Source: Gaiellasilicea sp963707575
GTDB taxonomy: Bacteria; Actinomycetota; Thermoleophilia; Gaiellales; Gaiellaceae
Length of the DNA: 64,000 nt
Assembly (NCBI GenBank): GCA_963707575.1
Contig: OY970171.1
Span: forward strand, 1,178,001 to 1,242,000
Reading direction: 5' to 3'
The notes below the pieces were generated by a model, which was given only the letters and a program-made list of their open reading frames with translations, was not told the origin of the DNA and did no database searches. How positions within the stretch are numbered: position 1 is the stretch's first letter; each line of letters opens with the position of its first letter. The position numbers and the translations under genes are program-made. Positions 15,358 to 22,499 of this stretch are shown here, piece after piece.

Positions 15358-16553
15358 CGCACACCCGCCGGACCGCCGCTGAGCGCGACGAGCGGTTCGT
15401 GCGCGCGGATGAGGTTTCTCAGCCCGGCCTCGACGTCCTCGCTCTGGCCGACAGTCAGGGCGCCGACGAGACCGCCGTGGTGGCCGTAGGCAGTGACCAA
15501 CTCGCCGGCGTCGAGCGAGCCTTGCGACCTGATGTCGTCGAAGGCGCTGACGTCGCCGAACACCTTGATCGTCACTCCGAAGACCTCGCTGAAGAACGAG
15601 GAGACGGTGTTGTAGCCGTCGCCGTGGCCGGCGAGGATCCTGCCCACCTCCGCGCCCTGGTAGTTGGCGTTCGACCAGTGCTCGATCCGCCGCCGGCGCC
15701 CGAAGAGCGGGTCGAAGAAGTTGGCCACGTCGCCGGCGGCGTAGACGTCGGGCGCGCTCGTCTCGAAGCGCTGGTTAACGACGACGCCGTTGTCGACGGC
15801 GATGTCGCTGCCGGCGAGAAAGTTCGTGTTCGGGATGACGCCGACACCGACGACCGCCAGGTCGGCTTCGACGCAAAGGCCGCTCTCGACCTCCACGTAC
15901 TCCAGGTTGTCGTCGCCGCCGAAGCCGGCGAGCGCCTCTTCGAGCCAGACCTCGACACCCTGCGCGCGGTAGAGCGTCAGGAGGTCGGCGCTCAGTTCCT
16001 CGGAGCCGAGCCCGTCGTACAGACCGGAGCCGATCTGGATCAAGGTGACGTCGAGACCGAGCCGGCGCAACGATGCGGTTACCTCCATGCCGATGAAGCC
16101 GCCGCCGATGACCACTGCTTTCTCGGACAGGAGCGCGGCTTCACGAATCGCCATCGAGTTCTGCACGGTGCGGAGCGGGAACACCCCAGGCAGATCGGCG
16201 CCGCGGACGTTCAGGTACCTCGGCTTGGCGCCGGTCGCGAGCAACAGCTTCTCGTAGCTGAAGGGCGCGCCGCCTGCGGTCAGCAGCCGCGCCGTCGTGT
16301 GAACGCTCGTGACGGGCTTTCCGAGCATGACCTTGACGTCGTGGTCGCGGTAGAAGGCCTCGTCCTCGACGTATGGGATCGCCGTTGTCTCGCCCCGCAG
16401 GAGCGTCTTCGACAGCGCGGGGCGGTGGTACGGGAGGGTCCCCTCCTCGCCGAAGAGCGCGATCTCGCCGCCGCCGCCGGCCTCTCGGTACGACGCGATT
16501 GCACGCGCCGCGGTCAGGCCGCCGCCGGCGATCGCGAGCTCGAATCTCTTCAT
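15354..16553 (-). CDS. FAD-dependent ferredoxin-NAD(P)H reductase-type oxidoreductase
   Basis: 399 aa from ATG 16553 (GGAGGA SD). Two Rossmann motifs: FAD-binding LAIAGGGLTAARAIASYRE at residue ~5 and NAD(P)-binding VVIGGGFIGMEVTASLRRLG at ~147. A second FAD motif, APDVYAAGDVANF, follows near 270. There is no CxxC, so it is of the rubredoxin/ferredoxin reductase and AIF type, not a disulfide reductase. Partner ferredoxin unknown. Its relative at 19443-20597 is similar in plan. Coupled to transaldolase downstream. Confidence 0.9.
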   Translation of the reverse strand: MKRFELAIAGGGLTAARAIASYREAGGGGEIALFGEEGTLPYHRPALSKTLLRGETTAIPYVEDEAFYRDHDVKVMLGKPVTSVHTTARLLTAGGAPFSYEKLLLATGAKPRYLNVRGADLPGVFPLRTVQNSMAIREAALLSEKAVVIGGGFIGMEVTASLRRLGLDVTLIQIGSGLYDGLGSEELSADLLTLYRAQGVEVWLEEALAGFGGDDNLEYVEVESGLCVEADLAVVGVGVIPNTNFLAGSDIAVDNGVVVNQRFETSAPDVYAAGDVANFFDPLFGRRRRIEHWSNANYQGAEVGRILAGHGDGYNTVSSFFSEVFGVTIKVFGDVSAFDDIRSQGSLDAGELVTAYGHHGGLVGALTVGQSEDVEAGLRNLIRAHEPLVALSGGPAGVR

Positions 16554-16620
16554 AGCGTCCTCCGTTCGGGTTGTCCTCAGTTGGTGTCGTGAGCCGGCGC
16601 GGTCTTACCGAGGTCGTCGC

Positions 16621-16635
16621 GGAGGTAAGGACCGC
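16621..16635 (+). promoter_or_regulatory. 15-bp upstream element, copy A
   Basis: GGAGGTAAGGACCGC, followed shortly by GGGACA. The same 15 bp plus GGGACA lie at 19375-19389. The GGTAAGGACC part is nearly complementary to GGTCTTACC at 16601-16609, giving an imperfect inverted repeat. It lies 24 bp before the small gene that precedes the ECF sigma gene. Possibly an operator, promoter part or 5' UTR structure. Confidence 0.4.
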
Positions 16636-16658
16636 GACCGGGACAGCACCAACAAGAC

Positions 16659-16874
16659 ATGCGGACGGGAACAGCCATCGGAACGGTCGGCGACGAGGTC
16701 GTGGGCTGGCGGCGCGATCAACTCGCGCAGTCGGGGTTCGCCCTGCCCCTGGCGACGGCTCTGGCCAACGACCCGTGCTATGACCTGCACGCGCTGATCG
16801 AGCTCGTCGAGAGCGGCTGCCGGCCCGAGCTCGCCGTTCGCATCTTGGCTCCGCTCGACGAGGGCCACGCGTGA
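16659..16874 (+). CDS. small conserved protein preceding the ECF sigma gene
   Basis: 71 aa, ATG start. The centre and C-terminus (WRRDQLAQSGFALPLATALAND and DLHALIELVESGCRPELAVR) form helices with a pattern (QxxxxGFxxxxAxxxAxxxxYDLHALIELVExGCxPxLAxxIL) that I recognise as recurring in small actinobacterial proteins, without a known function. The stop overlaps the sigma gene start (GTGA), so the two are coupled and it may be a modulator of the sigma factor. Confidence 0.65.
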   Translation: MRTGTAIGTVGDEVVGWRRDQLAQSGFALPLATALANDPCYDLHALIELVESGCRPELAVRILAPLDEGHA

Positions 16875-17566
16875 GCGCGCTAAACGCAGCTACGGTGAGA
16901 GACGTGGGATCCGTGCTGCCTCTGGCGCCGTCGTCGCCGCTGCTCGATGCCGAGTCGCGTGAGTGGCTGCGCTGCCTCCGCGCTGACGGGCCGGTTCGAG
17001 ACGAGGCTGTCGCGCGGCTGCACGCACTGCTGTTGCGCGCCGCGCGGTTCGAGGTCGCACGCCGTCGACCGACACTCCCGCACCTGCGCGGCAACGATCT
17101 CGACGACATCGCGAACCAGGCGGCAGACGACGCGCTCGTCAGCGTGCTCAGGCGGCTCGACGACTTTCGCGGCGCCAGCCGGTTCACGACCTGGGTCTAC
17201 AAGTTCGCCCTCCTCGAAGCGGCGGTCAAGCTGCGAACGCGCTCCTGGCAGGGCCGCGAAGTGCCGCTCGAGCCGGAGAGCTGGAACCTCCTCTCGGGTG
17301 CTGGGCTCGGGCCCGACGAGGAAGCCGAGCAGAGCGAGCTCCTGACGACCGTGCAGCGAGCCATCGACGAGGTTCTGACGTCGCATCAGCGTCGCGTCCT
17401 CGTCGCCCTGGCCCTGAACGGTGTCCCCATCGACGTTCTCGCCGAGCGGCTCGGTACGACGCGCGGTGCGCTCTACAAGACTCTGCACGACGCGCGGCGC
17501 AAGCTGCGCAAGCACCTCGGCGAGTGCGGCCTCCCCCTCGAAACGTGGCTGGAGGAAACGAGCTGA
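16871..17566 (+). CDS. ECF-type RNA polymerase sigma factor
   Basis: 231 aa, GTG start overlapping the upstream stop. Region 2 spans about residues 50-122 (RFEVARRRPTLPHL, DDIANQAADDALVSVLRRLDDFRGASRFTTWVYKFAL). Region 4 spans about 160-215 (SHQRRVLVALALNGVPIDVLAERLGTTRGALYKTLHDARRKLR). It directs polymerase to alternative promoters. It is followed with a TGATG overlap by a ZAS-type anti-sigma gene, the classic ECF pair. Its region 2 is the closest visible relative of the region-2-only protein at 4154-4546. Confidence 0.92.
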   Translation: MSALNAATVRDVGSVLPLAPSSPLLDAESREWLRCLRADGPVRDEAVARLHALLLRAARFEVARRRPTLPHLRGNDLDDIANQAADDALVSVLRRLDDFRGASRFTTWVYKFALLEAAVKLRTRSWQGREVPLEPESWNLLSGAGLGPDEEAEQSELLTTVQRAIDEVLTSHQRRVLVALALNGVPIDVLAERLGTTRGALYKTLHDARRKLRKHLGECGLPLETWLEETS

Positions 17567-17799
17567 TGGATCGTCCTGAGCTCGAGCAGACGCTCGGTCG
17601 TCTCCTCGGCCCGGCCGGCCCCGAAGTCGGCTGCGACGCCTGCTTCGATGAGCTCGACCGCTTCGTCGAGCTCGAGGTGGCCGGCCGCGACGCCGACGCC
17701 GCGATCCCCGGCCTGCGCGCGCACCTCGACGGCTGCCCCGCCTGCCGCGAGGAGCACGAGAGCCTCTACGCGCTCGTCAGCGGCGAGCAGGTCCTGTAA
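17566..17799 (+). CDS. zinc-binding anti-sigma factor (ZAS/zf-HC2)
   Basis: 77 aa. The ATG overlaps the sigma stop, with SD GGAGG 10 nt upstream. The zinc-finger motif HxxxCxxC is present as His53-Cys57-Cys60 in RAHLDGCPACREEH. Cys23 and Cys26 (VGCDACFDELD) could supply further ligands. It is soluble, with no membrane segment. Family knowledge: such proteins hold the sigma factor and often release it on thiol oxidation. Convergent with the reductase gene downstream (22-bp overlap). Confidence 0.82.
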   Translation: MDRPELEQTLGRLLGPAGPEVGCDACFDELDRFVELEVAGRDADAAIPGLRAHLDGCPACREEHESLYALVSGEQVL

Positions 17800-18607
17800 G
17801 CGCACGGGCGAGCCCGTACCTGAGGAAGAGGTGGTCGTCGGCCCGCCGCAGCGAAAGGAGCTCGCCGCGGACGAGGCCGTCGCGGCCCGGCTCGACACCT
17901 TCGACGAGCGAGAGTCGCGTCGCAGCGGACCCACCCGTCAGGAGCGGCGAGACGGTGAGAAAGAGCTCGTCGATCAACCCCGCGGCGGCGAACGTCCCGA
18001 ACGTGTGCGGCCCGGCCTCGAACAGGATCAGCCGATGGCCGCGCGCCCGAAGGGCGCGTAGGACAACGCTCGGCTCAATCTCCGTCTCCGACGCCAGTGG
18101 AATCACCTCGGCCGCATTCGGGACGCGATCGCGTAGCCGTCGAGCGCCGGTCGTCGACGTCAGGATCACTGCGCGCCCTTCGAGCGCGGGGTGTCGTACA
18201 TCGATCGCTCCGCTTCCGGTCAGGATCGCGACCTCGGGAAGCTCGAGCTGTCCGTGAAGGCGGCGGAGCTCGGCGTAGAGCGAGGCCGATTCGGGGTGAG
18301 GACGGGACGGTGACCAGGTGCCGCTGGGTGAGCCGCGAAGCGTTCCGGAGCCGACGACCACGACATCGGCCAGCGCCCGCAGAAGCCCCATGACGAAGCG
18401 GTCGGCCTCGCTCCCGCCGCCGATCAGCTTGTTCGACTGTGGGATCTCGGGCAGGGCGACCGAGCCGTCGAGCGAGGTGACGAAGTTCGTGTAGACCGTC
18501 GGGTCGGCGAAACCGAGCCTGCCTCCGTACATCTGCTCGAGCGACGCCGTCAGCTCGGTGCGCGCGGCCACCGGCGAGTCGTAGAGCAACTCGAGCGGGA
18601 GACTCAT
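17777..18607 (-). CDS. RibD C-terminal / dihydrofolate-reductase-like protein
   Basis: 276 aa from ATG 18607. Seen: VYTNFVTSLDGSVALP (substrate/NADPH entry strand), FVMGLLRALADVVVVGSGTLRGSP, RLILFEAGPHTFGTFAAAGLIDELFLTVSPLLTGG. This is the RibD-reductase fold, which uses NADPH to reduce a ribosyl pyrimidine intermediate of riboflavin or a related pterin. It overlaps folE (ATGA). Pairing with GTP cyclohydrolase I suggests pterin or deazaflavin-related reduction over riboflavin synthesis, but this is inference. Confidence 0.85.
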   Translation of the reverse strand: MSLPLELLYDSPVAARTELTASLEQMYGGRLGFADPTVYTNFVTSLDGSVALPEIPQSNKLIGGGSEADRFVMGLLRALADVVVVGSGTLRGSPSGTWSPSRPHPESASLYAELRRLHGQLELPEVAILTGSGAIDVRHPALEGRAVILTSTTGARRLRDRVPNAAEVIPLASETEIEPSVVLRALRARGHRLILFEAGPHTFGTFAAAGLIDELFLTVSPLLTGGSAATRLSLVEGVEPGRDGLVRGELLSLRRADDHLFLRYGLARALTGPARR

Positions 18608-19278
18608 ACGACCGTCTTGCGGCCGTGCACCTCGGTCAGGAACTCCTGACGCAGCGCGGGGTCGGCGAAGGCCCCACGCCAGAACGTCGTCACCGTCGCC
18701 GAGTGTTCCTCGACACCGCGCATCCGCGTGCACAGGTGCGAGGCCTCGATGTGGACGGCCACGCCGGCCGGCGCGATCAGCTCCATCAAGGTGTCGGCGA
18801 TCTGCTCGCCGACGCGCTCCTGGACCGTGAAGCGCTTGCTGAAGAGACGGACGAGCCGCGTCAGCTTCGAGATACCGATGATCTCGGATCCGGCGACGTA
18901 GCCGACGTGCGCGACGCCGTAGAAGGGCAAGGCGTGGTGCTCGCAGAGCGCGTGGAAGGCGATCGGGCCTTCGACGATCTGGCCCAGCGCTTCGGCATGG
19001 GTGGACGTCGCTTCGGTGGGGAACGACGTCAGCAGCTTCGGGTCGCCGTCGTAGCCGGCGGTCGAGTCGAAGAGGGCGCGGAGGAGACGCTGCGGGGTGT
19101 CACGCGTTCCCGGAGTGTCGGGCTCGAGGCCGAGCGCCTCGAGGATCTCGCCGAGATAGCCCTCGTAGCGCCGCCAGTCCACGCGGTCGATCCGGCGCGC
19201 CGGCGCTTCCGGCTCGAGCAGGGCGAGCTTCGCAGGCCAGTGCTCAGCAGCGGCCGCCAGTCCTTCGTCGACTTCCAA
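18604..19278 (-). CDS. folE: GTP cyclohydrolase I
   Basis: 224 aa from TTG 19278, chosen because GAGGAGG lies 9 nt upstream; longer frames lack such a site. Zinc and catalytic residues are intact: Cys112-Glu-His114-His115 (ALCEHHALPFYGVAHVGYV) and Cys183 (SHLCTRMRGVEEHSATVTT). It converts GTP to 7,8-dihydroneopterin triphosphate, the first step to folate and pterins. Operon with the RibD/DHFR-like gene. Confidence 0.94.
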   Translation of the reverse strand: MEVDEGLAAAAEHWPAKLALLEPEAPARRIDRVDWRRYEGYLGEILEALGLEPDTPGTRDTPQRLLRALFDSTAGYDGDPKLLTSFPTEATSTHAEALGQIVEGPIAFHALCEHHALPFYGVAHVGYVAGSEIIGISKLTRLVRLFSKRFTVQERVGEQIADTLMELIAPAGVAVHIEASHLCTRMRGVEEHSATVTTFWRGAFADPALRQEFLTEVHGRKTVV

Positions 19279-19374
19279 GATCCCATGCCTCCTCGTCGTC
19301 CGATCAGAAACGGTCGGGATGTTAGTGACGCCGCGGCGCGAAGCCTTACGGCGCTCCCCATCACCTCGCGCGCT

Positions 19375-19389
19375 GGAGGTAAGGACCGC
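19375..19389 (+). promoter_or_regulatory. 15-bp upstream element, copy B
   Basis: GGAGGTAAGGACCGC, identical to 16621-16635 and again followed by GGGACA. CCTTAC at 19343-19348 can pair with its GTAAGG. It lies 53 bp before the GTG of the FAD oxidoreductase gene. The shared element links this operon, which leads toward the V-ATPase, to the sigma operon. Confidence 0.4.
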
Positions 19390-19442
19390 TGCAGGTCGGG
19401 ACACGAACGAGCAATGTCCTACGACTCCGGGAGGCGAGCTAC

Positions 19443-20597
19443 GTGCATTCGACGCGCTACTTGATCATCGGCGGCGGTATGACCGGCGACGCGGCCGTGA
19501 AGGGGATCCGGGAGCATGACGCGGACGGCTCGATCGTCCTCGTTGGCGCCGAGCAGCATCCGCCGTACGCGCGGCCGCCGCTCACGAAGGGTCTCTGGTC
19601 CGGTTCCGACGAGGCGAAGATCTGGCGGCGCACGGAGGACGCCGGGGCCGACCTGCGACTCGGCCACCGCATCGTCTCGCTCGACCTCGACGGGCGGCGC
19701 GCCACGGACGACTCGGGCGAGGAGTACGACTGGGAGAAGGTCTTGCTCGCGACGGGTGGCAGCCCGCGCACGATTCCCGGCACCGACGGCGTCGTCTACT
19801 ACCGCACGCTCGATGACTACCGGACGGTGCGTGCCCGGGTGCACGAGGGCTCGAGCGCCGTCGTGATCGGCGGTGGCTTCATCGGCTCGGAGATCGCCGC
19901 GTCCCTAGCTGCGAATGGCTGTCAAGTTGCGATGGTGTTCCCGGAGACGGGGATCGCGGCGCGTGTGCTGCCTGCGGAGCTATCGGCCTTCGTCACGGAC
20001 GAGTACCGCCGGCACGGGGTCGAGATGCTGACGGAAGAGACCGTGGAGGCCGCGAGCGCAGGCTCGGTCACAACTGGATCCGGGCGGACGCTCGAGGCGG
20101 ACGTCGTCATCGCCGGGCTCGGGATCGAGCCCGCCACCGACCTCGCCGAGGCCGTCGGCCTTGCCGTCGACAACGGAATCGTCGTCGACGAGCTGGGCCG
20201 GGTCGAGGGCCGCGACGACGTCTTCGCAGCCGGCGACGTGGCGAGCTTCCCGGTTGCGGCCCTCGGCCGCCGCCTCCGAGTCGAGCACGAAGATCACGCC
20301 AAGTCGCACGGCCGCGCGGTCGGCGCGAACATGGCCGGCGCGAACATGCCGTACGACCATCTGCCGTTCTTCTACTCCGACATGTTCGACCTGGGCTACG
20401 AGGCGGTGGGCGAGGTCGACTCGCGGCTCGAGACCGTCGAGAGCTGGCAGGAGCCGAACCACAAGGGAATCGTCGCGTACGTCGACGAGGACCGGCGCCC
20501 GCGCGGGTTCCTGTACTGGAACGTCTGGGACCACGTCGAGCGCGGACGGGAGCTGATCCGGGCCGGCGAGCCGATCGACGAGCCCGCGCTTGTCTAG
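19443..20597 (+). CDS. FAD-dependent ferredoxin reductase-type oxidoreductase
   Basis: 384 aa, GTG start preceded by GGGAGG. FAD motif YLIIGGGMTGDAAVKGIRE, NAD(P) motif VVIGGGFIGSEIAASLAANG (~140), and DDVFAAGDVASF (~258). No redox cysteine pair. The C-terminal part (PFFYSDMFDLGYEAVGEVDS) is typical of ferredoxin/rubredoxin reductases of the AIF type. It overlaps the CDP-alcohol transferase gene by 8 bp. Electron partner not identified. Confidence 0.9.
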   Translation: MHSTRYLIIGGGMTGDAAVKGIREHDADGSIVLVGAEQHPPYARPPLTKGLWSGSDEAKIWRRTEDAGADLRLGHRIVSLDLDGRRATDDSGEEYDWEKVLLATGGSPRTIPGTDGVVYYRTLDDYRTVRARVHEGSSAVVIGGGFIGSEIAASLAANGCQVAMVFPETGIAARVLPAELSAFVTDEYRRHGVEMLTEETVEAASAGSVTTGSGRTLEADVVIAGLGIEPATDLAEAVGLAVDNGIVVDELGRVEGRDDVFAAGDVASFPVAALGRRLRVEHEDHAKSHGRAVGANMAGANMPYDHLPFFYSDMFDLGYEAVGEVDSRLETVESWQEPNHKGIVAYVDEDRRPRGFLYWNVWDHVERGRELIRAGEPIDEPALV

Positions 20598-21393
20598 CGC
20601 CCTCGCCCGCTCGCGCAAGGCGAAGGTCGGGCAGGAGCTCCTCTGCGAGCTGCTGTTCCGGCCCGTCGCGCACCTCGTCGTGATGGTGCTGCTCCCGTTT
20701 CGGGTGCCGCCGCCGCTCGTCGCGGCCACGTCGGGCGCGACGGGGATAGTCGCGGCGGTCGAGCTCGCGCAAGGCCGGTTCCTGCTCGCGGCCTTCCTCG
20801 TCCAGCTGAAGACGGTGCTCGACAACGCCGACGGGCAGCTCGCCCGGCTCTCGGGGCGCATCACCCCGTTTGGTCGCTACCTCGACTCGGAGCTCGACCT
20901 CGTCGTGAACGCGGCCCTGTTCGCGGCGGTCGGCTTGAGCACGGGGCGGCCCCTGCTCGCGGCGGCCGGCTTTGTCGCGCTGACGACCGTGCTGAGCGTC
21001 AACTACAACGCGGAGCGTCTCTATCGCGTCGAGCAGGGCGAGCCCACGAGCACGATGCCGGAGACGAACGGCCGCGCCGACGGCTTCCTGCGCGGCCTGT
21101 ACGTGCTCCTCTACGCACCGCAGGACCGCCTCGTCGAGCGCTTCGTCGCCCGCCGGCTGCGTACCGCGAGCCCACAGGAACGGCGCGCCTACCACGACCG
21201 CGCCACCGTCTCCGTGCTCGCGAATCTCGGCATGTCTACGCAGCTCCTGGTCTTCGGGATCTGCTCCGCGCTGGGCCGGCCGGCCGCGTTCGCCTGGATC
21301 GCGGTCGGCGAGCTGCTCCTCGTCCTCGGTCTCGCGCTGCGCCGCGAGCTCGCCATCCGCAGCGTCCAGCACCTCACAGCTCAGGCGGACTGA
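20590..21393 (+). CDS. CDP-alcohol phosphatidyltransferase family protein
   Basis: 267 aa integral membrane enzyme, TTG start overlapping the previous gene. The full catalytic signature D-x2-DG-x2-AR-x8-G-x3-D-x3-D is present as Asp78, Asp81, Asp99 and Asp103 (DNADGQLARL, GRYLDSELD). Several hydrophobic helices surround it. Family members transfer a phosphoalcohol from CDP-activated donors to an alcohol acceptor in membrane-lipid synthesis. The acceptor (glycerol phosphate, inositol or other) cannot be told. About 100 bp upstream of the V-ATPase operon. Confidence 0.88.
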   Translation: MSSALARSRKAKVGQELLCELLFRPVAHLVVMVLLPFRVPPPLVAATSGATGIVAAVELAQGRFLLAAFLVQLKTVLDNADGQLARLSGRITPFGRYLDSELDLVVNAALFAAVGLSTGRPLLAAAGFVALTTVLSVNYNAERLYRVEQGEPTSTMPETNGRADGFLRGLYVLLYAPQDRLVERFVARRLRTASPQERRAYHDRATVSVLANLGMSTQLLVFGICSALGRPAAFAWIAVGELLLVLGLALRRELAIRSVQHLTAQAD

Positions 21394-21434
21394 TGGGGTG
21401 CTGCGACCCCGGAAATGGACGGCAGCCCCGATGC
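21392..21434 (+). promoter_or_regulatory. shared upstream element, site 4 (extended form) before the V-ATPase operon
   Basis: GATGGGG at 21392, AAATGG with its ATGG 22 bp later, and GATG 16 bp further on, the same gap-free layout as at 5497-5455 (minus) and 32221-32263. The 23-bp core is 21412-21434. It ends 63 bp before the atpD start. Confidence 0.55.
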
Positions 21435-21497
21435 CCGTTCCCATACGGGGTGCGAGACTCCCTGGGTGGCGTCACGAGCCCCGACAGGCGGTGATCC

Positions 21498-22145
21498 GTG
21501 GACCAGCTGAGCGCGACCCGCAGCGAGCTGCTCGCGCGGCGGTTGCGGATCGCGCTGGCGACGCAGGGGCGCGACCTGCTGAAGGAGAAGCGTGCCGCTC
21601 TGATGGTCGAGTTCGGCCGCCTGAGCACCGGTGTACTGGAGGCGGTCGAGTCACTGGGACGGCGGGCGGCGGAGAGCGCCGGCGCCTTGAGCAACGCGGT
21701 CGGGTTCGACGGGCGCGAAGCGGTCGGCTCGGCCGCGCTCGCGGCGTCGGGGGAGATCGCGACGCGCCTGTCGCCCAGGATCGTCGCGGGCGTCCCGGTG
21801 GTCGAGCTGGAGCACGATCGGATCTCCCGGGCGCGGACGGCGCGCGGGTACAGCCTCGCCGCGACGACGCCGCGCATCGACGTCGCGGCGGCCTCGTTCG
21901 AGAGACAGCTCGACCTCCTGCTCGACGTCGCGGCATCCGAGCTCAGCCTGCGCCGGCTGGCCGGGGAGATCTCGCGGACGACGCGGCGGGTGAACGCGCT
22001 CGAGCACGTGGTCGTGCCGCGGCTCGAGCAGGAGCGCAATGCGATCGCGATTGTCCTCGCCGAGCGTGAGCTCGAGGACCGCATCCGCCTGCGGCGTGCG
22101 CGGGCGGCGGGCCGCCGGCGCCGGGTCCGGAAAGCCGCCGCGTGA
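21498..22145 (+). CDS. atpD: V/A-type ATP synthase subunit D (central rotor stalk)
   Basis: 215 aa, GTG start. Begins LSATRSELLARRLRIALATQGRDLLKEKRAAL, the characteristic SxxxLLxLKxxLxxAxxGxxLLKxKRdaL pattern of subunit D. It has long helices throughout and a basic C-terminal tail (RRARAAGRRRRVRK). This subunit forms the rotating shaft through the A3B3 head. It is first in the operon here, whereas in Thermus and many others D follows B. Confidence 0.92.
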   Translation: MDQLSATRSELLARRLRIALATQGRDLLKEKRAALMVEFGRLSTGVLEAVESLGRRAAESAGALSNAVGFDGREAVGSAALAASGEIATRLSPRIVAGVPVVELEHDRISRARTARGYSLAATTPRIDVAAASFERQLDLLLDVAASELSLRRLAGEISRTTRRVNALEHVVVPRLEQERNAIAIVLAERELEDRIRLRRARAAGRRRRVRKAAA

Positions 22146-22495
22146 GCGCCGACCACGACCCCGACAGCGTCGCCGGCGCGCTCGGCTCGGTCCGGCGGCT
22201 CGAGGAGGCGCTCGAGGCGAGCTCGGAGGCACGTGCGGCAGCCGAGCAGACCCTCGAGGCGGCCCGCGCCGAGGCGGCGCGCCTGTTGGCGGCCGCCGAC
22301 CAGGACACGGCCACCGCAGCCGCCGAGCGGCGCCGCGCCGTACTCGACGCGGCCGAGGAGGACGCTGCTGCGATCGAGCGCGACGGTGAGGCTCGCGCGG
22401 CCCGGCTGCGCACGCGAGCAGGCGAGCTCCGCGAATCCGTGGTCGAGACTGCCCTCGCGGCGATCCTGCCGGCTGCGGCCGAGGACGAGGCGTAA
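22142..22495 (+). CDS. V/A-type ATP synthase peripheral-stalk subunit (G/H)
   Basis: 117 aa, GTG start overlapping the atpD stop by 4 bp. An almost uninterrupted Ala/Glu/Arg helix (LEEALEASSEARAAAEQTLE and so on), as in subunit G/H, which pairs with subunit E to build the peripheral stalk. Low-complexity composition means the assignment rests mainly on position between D and I and on the coiled-coil pattern. Confidence 0.78.
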   Translation: MSADHDPDSVAGALGSVRRLEEALEASSEARAAAEQTLEAARAEAARLLAAADQDTATAAAERRRAVLDAAEEDAAAIERDGEARAARLRTRAGELRESVVETALAAILPAAAEDEA

Positions 22496-22499
22496 GCGC

